A stretch of DNA of 64,000 bases, taken from positions 1,303,501 to 1,367,500 of the forward strand of contig NZ_CP031168.1 in NCBI RefSeq assembly GCF_022354825.1. The letters are read 5' to 3'. Every line of letters begins with the position of its first letter. Within the stretch, counting starts at the first letter, position 1. Below are positions 52,866-62,511 of this stretch, piece by piece. Source of the DNA: Paenibacillus sp. H1-7. Its GTDB lineage: Bacteria; Bacillota; Bacilli; Paenibacillales; NBRC-103111. The notes under the pieces were generated by a model. The model saw only the letters and a list, made by a program, of their open reading frames with translations, was not told where the DNA came from and did not search any database. The translations under genes were made by a program, and so were the position numbers.

Positions 52866-53855
52866 TTAATGAGTCCGTCTGCGCGTCAAGTGAATAAAGG
52901 TGATGGCGAGAGCCAGCACAAGCACGGTCCCTTTGATAATATCAAAGGCGTAATAAGGCAGATTGAGCATCGTCAGCCCGTTCAACAGAACGCCGATCAG
53001 TACGGCGCCGAAGAACGTTCCGATGACGTTCGGCTTGCCTGCGCCGAAGACGGAGAAGCCGACGAATACCGCGGCTACCGATTCCATCAGGATCGGCGCT
53101 CCGGCGTCAATCTGGCCGGAGCCGACCCGCGCGGCGAAGAGAATGCCGCCGATAGCGGCGAACACGCCAGAAAGCACGTACGCCAGCGTGCGAACCCGGC
53201 TGACGGAAATACCGGAGAGGCGGGCGGCTTCCTTGTTGCCGCCGGTAACATACAGCTGGCGGCCCCAACGGGTGTAGGTCAAAAAGATGTGGACGACGAT
53301 GACCGCCACGATCATCAGCAGCACGGGCACCGGGAGGCCGAACAGCTTGCCTTGTCCGATCCACAGGAACGACTCCAGAAATTTGCCGGGAGCCTTCGTG
53401 CCATCCTGCATTTGCATGTTATTGTAAATGGAAAATCCTTTGGTGTACGTCTTGTGAACCCCGCCGATAATATACATGACGGCCAATGTGGCAAGCAGAT
53501 CGGGAATTCTCACCTTAACGATAAGGAGCGAGTTCAATAATCCGATGACCGCCCCGATCAGCAGAGGCACGGTCAGCACGACGATAAGCGGAAGCTGGTA
53601 CCAAACCATCATGGTGGCGACGACGACTGTAGTAAGAGAGACGGTAGAGCCTACCGACAAGTCGAAGCCGTCGACAATTTGCGAAAAGGTCACTCCAATG
53701 GCAACGAACGTAACGATCGAGATGGAGCGCAGAATGTCCGTCATGTTGTCATAGGACAGGAAGTTTTCGTTGACGATAGAAAATACGATGATGACCGCCG
53801 CGATAATAATTAGCGCTCCGTACTTGTATGAATAGTCGAGCAGTTTCTCTTTCAC
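52866..53855 (-). CDS. sugar ABC importer permease (RbsC-like)
   Basis: A 329-residue membrane protein of the CUT2/BPD_transp_2 family, ATG at 53855 immediately after the ATPase stop. About eight to ten segments; the permease motif GKEAARLSGISVSR-like GNKEAARLSGISVSRVRTL is at about 204-222. It works as a homodimer with the ATPase and the binding protein of the same leftward operon. Confidence 0.9.
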   Translation of the reverse strand: MKEKLLDYSYKYGALIIIAAVIIVFSIVNENFLSYDNMTDILRSISIVTFVAIGVTFSQIVDGFDLSVGSTVSLTTVVVATMMVWYQLPLIVVLTVPLLIGAVIGLLNSLLIVKVRIPDLLATLAVMYIIGGVHKTYTKGFSIYNNMQMQDGTKAPGKFLESFLWIGQGKLFGLPVPVLLMIVAVIVVHIFLTYTRWGRQLYVTGGNKEAARLSGISVSRVRTLAYVLSGVFAAIGGILFAARVGSGQIDAGAPILMESVAAVFVGFSVFGAGKPNVIGTFFGAVLIGVLLNGLTMLNLPYYAFDIIKGTVLVLALAITFIHLTRRRTH

Positions 53856-55367
53856 TTAAACCACAGCCTCCCCTGCGCTAGCGTAATACAATATTTGCTC
53901 CTGCGTAGCTTCCTCCCGCCGCAGCTCCTTGACGATTTGCCCATAGCTCATGACAAGGATCCGGTCGGCGATGCCCAATATTTCTGAGATCTCGCAGGAT
54001 AAATAAATGATGCCTTTGCCCTCCTGGGCAAGCCGCCCGATCAGGCGGAAGATGTCGCTCTTCGCTCCGACGTCGACGCCCTTGGTAGGCTCATCGAACA
54101 AATACACCTGAGCTTCGGTCGGAAGCCATTTGCCCACGGCGACCTTCTGCTGGTTGCCGCCGCTTAAATATTTGACCGTTTGTTCCATATTCGGAGGCTG
54201 AATGCCGAGCTGGCCGATCATATCCTTCGCGTTCGCGATTTCCTTCGACCGCTGCACGAAGCCGAAGGTGCTGAACAGCTTAAGGAGCGGAAGCGACAAA
54301 TTGTGCTTTACCGTTTGCTCGACCAAAATGCCCTGCTTGCGTCGCTCTTCCGGAATCAGCGCGATGCCTTCGCGCACGGCATCCGTAGGGCTGCCGAGCT
54401 TAAGCCGCTTGCCCCGCATGGTGAGCTCGCCTTGATCCAGCGGATCGGCTCCGAACAAGACGCGGGACAGCTCGGTTTTGCCTGCGCCGACCAGGCCGAC
54501 GACGCCGACGATCTCGCCGCGGTGAACGGTCAGATCGACCCCGCGCACTTTGGTCGAGAACGTAACGCCCTTAGCCTCCAGCAGAGGCTCGCCGATCGGT
54601 ACCGTCACCTTCGGGAACTCTTCCTCGAACGTTCGGCCGAGCATTTGCTCGATCACGGCCTGCGTGTTCGTATCCGGGGCCGCTTGAGTCGAGATGCGCT
54701 TGCCGTCCCGCATGACGGTAATCCGGTCACAAATGCGGAACACTTCGTTCAGACGATGCGAGATGAAGATGCAGCCTACGCCCTCGGCCTTGAGCCGTTC
54801 CATGATTTTGAACAGCTGATCCGCTTCTTCATTGCTGAGAGGAGCCGTCGGCTCATCGAAAATAATAAATTTGGCGCTCTGTGCGAGAGCGCGGGCGATA
54901 AGCACGAGCTGCTTTTGCGAAATGCTCAGCTCCGCGACCTGACGCCGCACATCGATAGCCAGGCCGATGTCGTTAATGATTTTCTCGGCTTCCTTGTTCA
55001 TCCGGCTCCAGTTGATCAGGCCCCGGCCTCGCTGCGTGAATCGGTCGAGCATAATGTTCTCTGCAACGGTAAGGTTTGCTACAAGCGCCGTATCGACTTC
55101 CTGATACACACATTGAATACCGCCATGCATGGCATCGAGCGGTTTGGTGATCTGGAGCGGCTCCCCGTCGATGCTGATTTGTCCTTCATCGGGAATATAG
55201 GCTCCGGAGAGCACCTTGATCAACGTGCTTTTGCCTGCGCCGTTAGCACCGAGCAGCGCATGAATTTCCCCGCCGCGAACTTCGAAATCCACCTGCTGCA
55301 GTGCCTTGACGCCGGGAAACGACTTCGATATCCGGCTCATTTGTAGTAGGGCAGTGGCGTTAGACAT
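53856..55367 (-). CDS. sugar ABC importer ATPase with two nucleotide-binding domains (RbsA/MglA-like)
   Basis: A 503-residue protein of two tandem ATPase domains. Domain 1 has Walker A GANGAGKST and Walker B FIIFDEPTAPLS; its signature reads LSISQKQ instead of LSGGQ, as is common in this family. Domain 2 has VGLVGAGKTE, the signature LSGGNQQK and YLFDEPTKGVDVGAK. This is the CUT2 class for ribose, galactose, xylose, arabinose and related sugars. Confidence 0.92.
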   Translation of the reverse strand: MSNATALLQMSRISKSFPGVKALQQVDFEVRGGEIHALLGANGAGKSTLIKVLSGAYIPDEGQISIDGEPLQITKPLDAMHGGIQCVYQEVDTALVANLTVAENIMLDRFTQRGRGLINWSRMNKEAEKIINDIGLAIDVRRQVAELSISQKQLVLIARALAQSAKFIIFDEPTAPLSNEEADQLFKIMERLKAEGVGCIFISHRLNEVFRICDRITVMRDGKRISTQAAPDTNTQAVIEQMLGRTFEEEFPKVTVPIGEPLLEAKGVTFSTKVRGVDLTVHRGEIVGVVGLVGAGKTELSRVLFGADPLDQGELTMRGKRLKLGSPTDAVREGIALIPEERRKQGILVEQTVKHNLSLPLLKLFSTFGFVQRSKEIANAKDMIGQLGIQPPNMEQTVKYLSGGNQQKVAVGKWLPTEAQVYLFDEPTKGVDVGAKSDIFRLIGRLAQEGKGIIYLSCEISEILGIADRILVMSYGQIVKELRREEATQEQILYYASAGEAVV

Positions 55368-55398
55368 CGGGCATCACACTCCTTATTTCAATGGAAAA

Positions 55399-55422
55399 TC
55401 CCATCGGTCATCACCGATGGGA
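55399..55422 (-). terminator. hairpin between the binding-protein and ATPase genes
   Basis: TCCCATCGGT pairs with ACCGATGGGA around CATC, followed leftward by TTTTCC. Partial termination here would give an excess of binding protein. Confidence 0.75.
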
Positions 55423-55432
55423 CGTAGAGCTA

Positions 55433-56518
55433 TTATTTCTTCTCGGCTTGCTTCAGCCAGTCGGTATAGCCTTGCTGGCTGTTGCCCCAGCCCTTGACGT
55501 GCTCGCTCAGCTGAGCTGTAGAAATTTGCGTTGTAGGCAATTGATCGCGGGATACGAATACCGGGTCGAGAACGACTTTATCCGGCGTTTGATCGCCTTT
55601 GATTTTTTGGTAAGCGTAACGGACTTGAATGCGTCCGATATCTTTAGGATCTACGGCTGCGGAAGCAACCCAAGGATTTTTCGGATCTTGAATCATCTGC
55701 AGGTCTTCATCGCTCATGTCGATACCGTAAATTTTGATCTCGGTACGTCCGGCTTGCTGAATCGCGCGGGCAGCGCCTTTGGCGAATTCGTCCCAAGCAG
55801 CCCAAACCGCTGTAATATCGCCCTTGTTAGGATATTTCTTCAGGATCGCTTCCATTTGGGATTGCGTATCCAATGCAGTGTTCTGGGAAGCAGCGCCGAA
55901 AGCGGCGATTTCTTTAATATCTTTATTTTTATCGAGGAAATCTTTATAAGCTACTTGTCTGCGTTCCATCGGAGCGAATCCGGCTACCCAGATTTTCACG
56001 ATGTTGCCTTTGCCGCCGATGTCTTTGCTAAGCTTGTCCAGCGTCATTTCAGCCATCTTCTGGTCGCCTTGCTCAAGCACCGTTACGCCGGCTGTCTTGA
56101 TGTCCGCATCGAATGCAACGACCGGAATTTTTCTCTCCAGCGCTTTCTTAATGCCGGCATCCAGCGCTTCCGCCGTACCATGGTCGATCAGAATCGCATC
56201 GAACTTTTGGTTGATGGCTGCGTCCAGGTTGGAGGACATTTTGGCCAAGTCGCCGTCAGCCGTAAATACAGTCACTTTACCGCCGAGCTTCTCGGTTTGT
56301 TCCTTCACGCCCTCTATGTATTGCGCGGAAAAAGTACCGAGGTTAATTTGCATGATCAGGGCGATCTTTTTGTTCGCGAAAGCTCCGCCTGCACCTGCAT
56401 TGTCAGCCGGTGCCGCGCCGTTCTGAGGCGTAGCTTCCGGTTTCGCTCCGCATGCCGCCAGGCCGATCGCAAGAATCAGCACGAACATGAGAGCTATGCT
56501 CTGTTTCCATCGTTTCAT
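55433..56518 (-). CDS. sugar-binding lipoprotein of an rbs-type importer
   Basis: A 361-residue lipoprotein, ATG at 56518 behind GGGGGAGG. The signal peptide ends in IGLAACG. The body is a periplasmic-binding-protein family 4/2 (RbsB-like) fold with KIALIMQINLGTFSAQYIEG, FDAILIDHGTAEAL, and AVWAAWDEFAKGAARAIQQ. Specificity is not readable; the AraC regulator to the right may not belong to it. First gene of the leftward operon. Confidence 0.9.
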   Translation of the reverse strand: MKRWKQSIALMFVLILAIGLAACGAKPEATPQNGAAPADNAGAGGAFANKKIALIMQINLGTFSAQYIEGVKEQTEKLGGKVTVFTADGDLAKMSSNLDAAINQKFDAILIDHGTAEALDAGIKKALERKIPVVAFDADIKTAGVTVLEQGDQKMAEMTLDKLSKDIGGKGNIVKIWVAGFAPMERRQVAYKDFLDKNKDIKEIAAFGAASQNTALDTQSQMEAILKKYPNKGDITAVWAAWDEFAKGAARAIQQAGRTEIKIYGIDMSDEDLQMIQDPKNPWVASAAVDPKDIGRIQVRYAYQKIKGDQTPDKVVLDPVFVSRDQLPTTQISTAQLSEHVKGWGNSQQGYTDWLKQAEKK

Positions 56519-56581
56519 TCTAGTTTTTCCTCCCCCAAAATATTAAAAAATATAATTCCAATGCGTTTACTTGGTAATTGT

Positions 56582-56611
56582 ATTTTATCACTACATTTTG
56601 CAAACGGTCAA
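56582..56611 (-). promoter_or_regulatory. sigma-A promoter of the rbs-type operon
   Basis: Read leftward: TTGACC (56611-56606), 18-bp spacer, TAAAAT (56587-56582). Confidence 0.7.
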
Positions 56612-56612
56612 T
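56598..56612. promoter_or_regulatory. cre-like site over the -35 of the rbs-type operon
   Basis: TTGCAAACGGTCAAT matches the cre consensus WTGNAANCGNWNNCW at all but one position and overlaps the -35 of the operon promoter, consistent with CcpA repression. Confidence 0.5.
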
Positions 56613-57037
56613 AATATTTTACATAATGATTCGATTCCGTTCGACAAAACATGACAATTCTGAGAACGCATCAAGATTATATTTTATCATAGGCCGCGCG
56701 GATTGGGAATAACTAAACCATGCTCTCCATGGGGATGCCGCCGGTGTCGACAATTCTGGAAAATATGCCCTGATTAAGGAAAAAGAATTTATGGAAATCG
56801 ACGAAATTTAGTGACAAATGTGTGACATAGGAATTAGAATAAAGCTAGGCATTTATGCTCCGAAGAGCATTTTTGCATGACCAAATGACTATTTCTTCCG
56901 GTGAGAAAACCTTTATCGAGGACCTTTCAAAGATGAGCGACCGCGTTCAATTGTAAGTTGCAGGAAATCCTATCCGCGTGACAGGTAACAACCCGTTTAT
57001 TGCTTATGCCTTAGGCTCCAAGGGGAGGGACCCGACG

Positions 57038-59419
57038 ATGTTCTGGAAAGCATTCCGATTTCGACGCCGCAGCGTGGTGCTTACCTGGCTGCTTTCATAT
57101 TTGGCTGTTCTGCTGCTTCCTGTTGTTATCAGCATTATTGTTTACAATTCGTCGAGCCATACTTTGGAAAGCGAAATTCATCAGGCTAACGACGCTCAGC
57201 TGAAGCAAATCCGGGAAATGATGGATAACCAGTTCCAGTCGATGGAACGGCTGAGCTTTGAAATGATGTGGAACGTGAAAATACAGGATCTTCTGTACTC
57301 GAATAAGTACCGTTTTCCGAACGACCACCGGTATGACCTGTTTCAGGTTACGCAGGATTTGAAGCTGTACAAATCGTCCTATCCTTTTTTGGATAGCTTC
57401 TATATTTATTACGCGTCCGAAGATATGCTGCTTCTGCCCGGCGTGACGTGGAGCTCTACGCTTGGCTACCAGCAAATGCATCAAGGAGGCGGCGTTACCT
57501 ACGAGCAGTGGAACCGGTTGATGAAGCAGATCGATTATAAAGGGTATGTCGCCATGCCTTGGCTCGGTGAAGACGGGATCTTAAAGAAAGCGGTTGCATT
57601 CGTGAAAAGCTATTCAACCGGCCCGGGCCAGGAGCCGCTTGGCACGAATGTCATCCTGCTGGACCAGTCGCGCATCCTGAAACCGATCTCCAACATGCAA
57701 TTCTATAAGGAGGGGCAAGTCCTCATTTTGAATAAGAACAATGAGGTGCTTGTCTCGAGCACGGAGGGCGCATTGGCTCCTGAGTTTCCATATGACCGGC
57801 TCGAGGGCAATTCGGGACTGTTTTATTTTACGAAGGACGGGCAGAAGATGGAGGGGCTCTATATTCATTCGGCCCTCTCCGAGCTGAAGTACGTCTCCGT
57901 TATCCCAAGCAGGCTGTATTGGAAAAAGGCTGAGCAGGTGCGCAATTTGACGTACATGAGCATTCTGATCAGCCTGGCGGGCGGCATCGTCCTGACGTAT
58001 TTCTTTTTGCGCAAAAACTATGTGCCGGTACGCCAGCTGATGCAGGCTGTCGCCGGCAATAACCATAACGGCGGAGCTGTCGGCGAGGGCGGCAACGAAT
58101 TCCATTTCATCGAGCAGTCCATTCATAAAACGCTGCGCGAGATGGATAAATATACGGCACAGATGAAGCAGCAGCGTCATGTGCTGAGGTCTCATTTCAT
58201 CGGCCGGCTGTTGAAAGGGAAGCTGGATACGTCGGTACCGCTCGACGAGGCGCTGACGGCATATCATATGCAGCCGCTGTCCGATGATTATGCGGTGATG
58301 CTGCTGTACTTGAAGGAACGCGGAGCATTCTTCGAGAGCATTCAGGGAATGGACATCGGAGACAAAGACATGCTGCTGCAGTTCATTGTTACGAACGTAG
58401 TAGAGGAGCTGGCCAATCAGAAGCACCGCGGGTATGCCGTGGAAATCGACGAGACGTTCGCCTGCCTCATTAACTTTCGTGCCGGGGACGGCGAGTCGCG
58501 CGAGGAGGAATTGCTCCGAATCGCGCGGGAGGCGCAGCAATTTTTGCTGGAAAGGTATCAAATCCATCTCACGCTGTCTATCAGCAGTGTACATTCATCG
58601 ATGTCCGGCGTTTCGGAGGCCTATTCCGAAGCGCTCGTGGCTATGGAATATAAGCTCGTGATGGGGACCGACGAGATTCTCGCGTATCCTACGATCCGCA
58701 AGGAATCCGAAGCCGACGGGCCCGTAGGCTATTATTATCCTCTGGCCGTCGAGCAGCAATGGATGAACGCGATGAAGATCGGCGACTTGGACCGGGCCAA
58801 GGAGCTGCTGGACGATATAATCGCCCGCAACTTTAACGGCCATCCACCGCTGTCGATCCCGCTGGCCAAGTGCCTCCTGTTCAATCTGGCGAGCACGATG
58901 GTCAAGACGACGAATGAAATCGGAGACGGGCAGGGGCCGTTTTTACGGAACCACCCGAAATCGATTGAACAGCTGCTGAGCTGCGAGTCGGTGAAGGAAA
59001 TGCAGGGGATGCTGACGGAAATGCTCGAGAAGGTATGCAGCTACACCTCGGACAAACGGCAGCAAAATATTCAACAGGCGCGGCAGGAAACGCTCAAAGG
59101 GCTTGTTGCGGAAGTGACGGCCTATATCGAGGAACATTACCATGATGCGAATTTGAACATCTCCATGATCGGAGAGCATATGGATATGAAGGCGACTTAC
59201 GTTTCGAAGCTGTTCAAGGATCAGACCGGAGGCGGGCTGCTGGAGTTTATAAACAAAGTGAGGATTGAAAAGGCGAAATCGATGATCGTCGAGCAAAAGA
59301 AAAGCGTAACCGACGTCGCGGCGCTGGTCGGCTTTAACGATCCGAACGCGTTTATCCGTACGTTCAAGAAATATGAAGGCATTACGCCAGGCAAATATAA
59401 AGAAGCTATCCAAGCTTAA
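57038..59419 (+). CDS. membrane-anchored AraC-family regulator with extracytoplasmic sensor
   Basis: A 793-residue protein; ATG 57038 follows GGGAGG, while the open frame extends 20 codons upstream to a GTG. A basic N-terminus RFRRRS precedes the first segment (about 16-38). An extracytoplasmic domain of about 265 residues, probably dCACHE-like, ends at the second segment (about 305-327). A cytosolic linker with a GGDEF-degenerate look (HLTLSISSVHSSMSGVSEAY) leads to the AraC DNA-binding domain (about 688-793: ISMIGEHMDMKATYVSKLFK, VGFNDPNAFIRTFKKYEGI). Paenibacillus encodes many of these next to lplABC-type importers, as here. It probably activates the genes at 59780-63393 when their sugar is outside. 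Confidence 0.9.
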   Translation: MFWKAFRFRRRSVVLTWLLSYLAVLLLPVVISIIVYNSSSHTLESEIHQANDAQLKQIREMMDNQFQSMERLSFEMMWNVKIQDLLYSNKYRFPNDHRYDLFQVTQDLKLYKSSYPFLDSFYIYYASEDMLLLPGVTWSSTLGYQQMHQGGGVTYEQWNRLMKQIDYKGYVAMPWLGEDGILKKAVAFVKSYSTGPGQEPLGTNVILLDQSRILKPISNMQFYKEGQVLILNKNNEVLVSSTEGALAPEFPYDRLEGNSGLFYFTKDGQKMEGLYIHSALSELKYVSVIPSRLYWKKAEQVRNLTYMSILISLAGGIVLTYFFLRKNYVPVRQLMQAVAGNNHNGGAVGEGGNEFHFIEQSIHKTLREMDKYTAQMKQQRHVLRSHFIGRLLKGKLDTSVPLDEALTAYHMQPLSDDYAVMLLYLKERGAFFESIQGMDIGDKDMLLQFIVTNVVEELANQKHRGYAVEIDETFACLINFRAGDGESREEELLRIAREAQQFLLERYQIHLTLSISSVHSSMSGVSEAYSEALVAMEYKLVMGTDEILAYPTIRKESEADGPVGYYYPLAVEQQWMNAMKIGDLDRAKELLDDIIARNFNGHPPLSIPLAKCLLFNLASTMVKTTNEIGDGQGPFLRNHPKSIEQLLSCESVKEMQGMLTEMLEKVCSYTSDKRQQNIQQARQETLKGLVAEVTAYIEEHYHDANLNISMIGEHMDMKATYVSKLFKDQTGGGLLEFINKVRIEKAKSMIVEQKKSVTDVAALVGFNDPNAFIRTFKKYEGITPGKYKEAIQA

Positions 59420-59779
59420 GCGGCAGCTTCTCAAGTTTACAAGTTTATAGCGCTTCCTGTTCTGCTGCGGCAGGCCGGGGGCGCTTATTCGGCTTCCGGG
59501 ACGAGCCGGTGCAGCTGCTTGTCGAAGCGTTAGGCTCGCTGACATGAGCTCGAATTAGCCGGGAAATGGGCTCATTTTTGGATAAGTATCGACATCCTTT
59601 TACCATAATATAGGAGGGATTGGCTGTTTTGCCGATGGTTTTGGAGTTTTTGCATAGTCTGAAATTGCATATTGACGATGGAATGTGAAAAATTGCCGAT
59701 ATCATTTTGTAAGCGTTGTCATTATGATAAAGCTATGAGTCACCACTCATTAAACGAAGGATGCGGGAGGTCACGAGCG
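59420..59779. other. intergenic region before the lplABC-type operon
   Basis: 360 bp. It contains the perfect cre site at 59707-59721 and a TATGAT at 59723-59728 that may be the -10. A clear -35 at the proper distance is missing, as in promoters needing an activator. No gene is seen. Confidence 0.5.
59707..59721 (+). promoter_or_regulatory. perfect cre (CcpA) site
   Basis: TTGTAAGCGTTGTCA matches WTGNAANCGNWNNCW at every fixed position. It lies just upstream of a TATGAT -10 and about 60 bp before the binding-protein start codon. Confidence 0.75.
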
Positions 59780-61408
59780 ATGAAAAAAAGAAGCAAAATC
59801 ATCCCTATCGTAACGATCACCACCATGATGAGCAGCTTGGCAATAGCTTGTTCCAATCAACCGGCAGCACCCGCCGACAGCGGCAAAGGTAACACCAGCA
59901 CCCCGGCCGCGGCAACGACTTATCCTATGAAAACCGACAAGACGCTCACTTATTGGGCGGAATTGACCGGAAATGCGGTGGGTATTAAATCTTCATTAGG
60001 AGAGATGCCGTTTTTCCAGGAATGGCAAAAGAAAACCGGCGTACCGCTGAAATTTACTTCACCGGTTGCCAATCAGGCGAAGGAAGGCCTGAACGTGCTG
60101 CTCGCATCGGGCGAGCTTCCCGACATGATCGAATACAACTGGCTGAACTTCCCGGGCGGACCTGAGAAAGCGATCAAGGACGGCTATATTCTGAAGCTGA
60201 ACGATCTTATTGATAAGCACGCTCCTAACTTGAAAAAGTACCTCAAGGAGCATCCGGAAGTCGACAAGATGGTCAAGACGGACGAAGGCAACTATTTCGC
60301 GTTCCCGTTCATCCGCGGCGACGAGTATTTGAAAGTGTTCCAAGGACCGATTGTTCGTAAAGACTGGCTCGACGAGCTAGGGCTGCCTGTTCCTACAACG
60401 ATCGATGAATGGTATACCGTGCTGAAAGCATTCAAGGAAAAGAAAGGTGCCACTGCTCCGCTGTCGTTCTTCAGCGTGCCGCGTCCATTGGAGCAGGTTT
60501 ATAACGGCGCGTTCATCGGAGCTTACGGCGTGAACCGTCTGTTCTATCAAGAAAACGGCCAAATCAAATTCGGCCCTGCAGAGCCGCAATATAAAGAGTT
60601 CCTTGCTACATTCCGCAAATGGTACGCCGAAGGTCTGATCGACAAAAACATCGCAACCGTAGACAGCAAAACGCTGGACGCGAATTTGGCTTCGAATGCC
60701 ACAGGCGCTACCATCGGCAACACCGGCGGCGGTATCGGCAAATGGATGCCGATCTTGACGGCCAAAGATCCGAAAGCGAAGCTCGTAGCAGCTCCATATC
60801 CGGTATTGAAAAAAGGCGATACGCCACGTTTCGGTCAAAAGGACCCTGCCTTCGCACCAGGCGGCATGGTTGCCATTACGGCTAACTCCAAAAATGCCGA
60901 GCTAGCGGCCAAATTGCTCGACTACGGCTACAGCGAAGAAGGCCACATGTTCTTTAACTTCGGAACGGAAGGCGTCAGCTACAAAATGGAAAACGGCTAT
61001 CCGAAATATACCGATCTGCTGATGAACAACCCGGACAAATTGGCGCCTGCCCAAGCGATGTCGCTTCATATCCGCGCCAACTACAACGGACCGTTCGTAC
61101 AGGATAAACGATACATCGAGCAATATTTGACCATGCCTGAACAGAAGGACGCCATCACGATCTGGCAAAAAACCGACGTCGACAAATACGGTCTTCCTCC
61201 GATCACAGCTACACCTGCCGAGAGCACGGAGCTTGCGAAAATTATGACCGATGTCAACACGCTGGTCGACGAAATGACGCTCAAAATTATTCTTGGCAAT
61301 GAGCCTCTGGAAAACTTCGACAAGTATATGGCGAAGCTGAAAACGCTGAATCTGGATCGCGCAATTCAAATTCAGAAAGCGGCTCTGGATCGTTATAACA
61401 AACGGTAA
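59780..61408 (+). CDS. extracellular sugar-binding lipoprotein (LplA-like)
   Basis: A 542-residue lipoprotein, ATG 59780 behind GGGAGG (the open frame continues upstream but without a ribosome binding site). The signal peptide ends LAIACS. The body has the LplA type of start TLTYWAELTGNAV and GIKSSLGEMPFFQEWQKKTG, and RKDWLDELGLPVPTTIDEW with a long CUT1 binding-protein layout. It is the substrate receptor for the permeases at 61531 and 62512; this class often handles complex plant or host glycans. Confidence 0.9.
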   Translation: MKKRSKIIPIVTITTMMSSLAIACSNQPAAPADSGKGNTSTPAAATTYPMKTDKTLTYWAELTGNAVGIKSSLGEMPFFQEWQKKTGVPLKFTSPVANQAKEGLNVLLASGELPDMIEYNWLNFPGGPEKAIKDGYILKLNDLIDKHAPNLKKYLKEHPEVDKMVKTDEGNYFAFPFIRGDEYLKVFQGPIVRKDWLDELGLPVPTTIDEWYTVLKAFKEKKGATAPLSFFSVPRPLEQVYNGAFIGAYGVNRLFYQENGQIKFGPAEPQYKEFLATFRKWYAEGLIDKNIATVDSKTLDANLASNATGATIGNTGGGIGKWMPILTAKDPKAKLVAAPYPVLKKGDTPRFGQKDPAFAPGGMVAITANSKNAELAAKLLDYGYSEEGHMFFNFGTEGVSYKMENGYPKYTDLLMNNPDKLAPAQAMSLHIRANYNGPFVQDKRYIEQYLTMPEQKDAITIWQKTDVDKYGLPPITATPAESTELAKIMTDVNTLVDEMTLKIILGNEPLENFDKYMAKLKTLNLDRAIQIQKAALDRYNKR

Positions 61409-61424
61409 ACGATGATTGCAGGTA

Positions 61425-61457
61425 AGCATCGGGGAAGCTTCGAGCTTCTCCGGTGCC
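61425..61457 (+). terminator. intercistronic hairpin
   Basis: GCATCGGGGAAGC pairs with GCTTCTCCGGTGC around a tiny loop. No T-run follows, so it likely stabilises or partially terminates the binding-protein mRNA. Confidence 0.55.
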
Positions 61458-61530
61458 CTACCCATAATTTTTACCGTCTGCGCCGATGCCGGCACCGTGC
61501 TACGTGACCTAACGGAAGGAGGGGAATGAT

Positions 61531-62496
61531 ATGGCCAAAACCATTGCTGCAGAAACGACGACGAAGACTGGCGCAGTGAATCGCGCAAGCTTTTCTTCCC
61601 GGTTTGTCAAAGATTTTTTGCTTAATAAATATTTGTATTTGATGATGGTGCCCGTTATTGTCTATTACGCCATATTCCATTACGCGCCGATGTATGGTGC
61701 GATCATTGCCTTCAAGGACTATAGTCCGATGAAAGGGATTTTAGGAAGCCCCTGGGTCGGATTGGATCACTTTCGCGATTTTTTCAGCAGCTATTATTTC
61801 TGGCGCATATTGAAAAACACCTTGATTATCAGCGCCTATCAAATTTGCTTTGAATTTCCCGCTCCCATCATTTTGGCTATTTTGATTAACGAGGTTCGCA
61901 ACGCAGCATTCAAGAGGATCGTTCAATCGATCACGTACATGCCGTATTTCATCTCGCTCGTTGTAATTTGCGGGATGATTAAAGATTTTACGAACAGCGG
62001 AGGCATCGTCAATCAGCTGTTTGTTTATTTCGGCGGCGACGGACAGGCGATGCTGCAAAAGCCGGAAATGTTCCGGGGCATCTACGTGATTTCGGAAATA
62101 TGGCAAAAAATCGGCTGGGAGTCGATCATTTATATCGCGGCGCTCATGAGCATCGATCAGGAGCAGTACGAAGCGGCCCGAATCGATGGGGCAAGCCGCT
62201 GGAAACAAATTTTGCATATTACGCTTCCGGGAATTATGCCGACCATCGCGATCATGTTTATTCTGCGCATGGGCAACCTGCTGAATGTCGGCTTTGAAAA
62301 GATCATCTTGCTGTACAATCCGATTACGTACGATACGGCGGATGTTATCTCCTCGTTCGTATACCGCAAAGGCTTGCTCGAGTTCGGCTGGAGCTACAGC
62401 TCCGCGGTCGGTTTGTTCAACTCCGTCATTAACCTGATCCTGTTGATAACCGCGAACTATGTAAGCCGCAGAGTGAACCAAAGCAGCCTTTGGTAA
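61531..62496 (+). CDS. sugar ABC permease (LplB-like)
   Basis: A 321-residue permease of the CUT1 family, ATG 61531 behind GGAGGGG. Six segments; an N-terminal tail of about 30 residues precedes the first. The EAA motif is EAARIDGASRWKQILHITLP at about 214-233. The domain order and the sequence YAPMYGAIIAFKDYSPMKGI mark the LplB/YtcN class. No ATPase is in the operon; in this class MsmX-like shared ATPases encoded elsewhere power several importers. Confidence 0.92.
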   Translation: MAKTIAAETTTKTGAVNRASFSSRFVKDFLLNKYLYLMMVPVIVYYAIFHYAPMYGAIIAFKDYSPMKGILGSPWVGLDHFRDFFSSYYFWRILKNTLIISAYQICFEFPAPIILAILINEVRNAAFKRIVQSITYMPYFISLVVICGMIKDFTNSGGIVNQLFVYFGGDGQAMLQKPEMFRGIYVISEIWQKIGWESIIYIAALMSIDQEQYEAARIDGASRWKQILHITLPGIMPTIAIMFILRMGNLLNVGFEKIILLYNPITYDTADVISSFVYRKGLLEFGWSYSSAVGLFNSVINLILLITANYVSRRVNQSSLW

Positions 62497-62511
62497 AGGA
62501 GGAGAATCGCT

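Larger units (their letters stand above)
56519..57037. other. intergenic region between divergent operons
   Basis: 519 bp. Leftward promoter and cre-like site lie at 56582-56612. The rest, toward the AraC gene, holds AT-rich tracts around 56690 and 56770-56870 but no recognisable riboswitch or gene. Confidence 0.5.

Noticed and set aside
54180..56614. Two long + strand frames (388 and 407 codons) opposite the rbs-type ATPase and binding-protein genes
   Set aside because: Both are antisense to well-supported ABC genes, with unlikely composition and no start signals.
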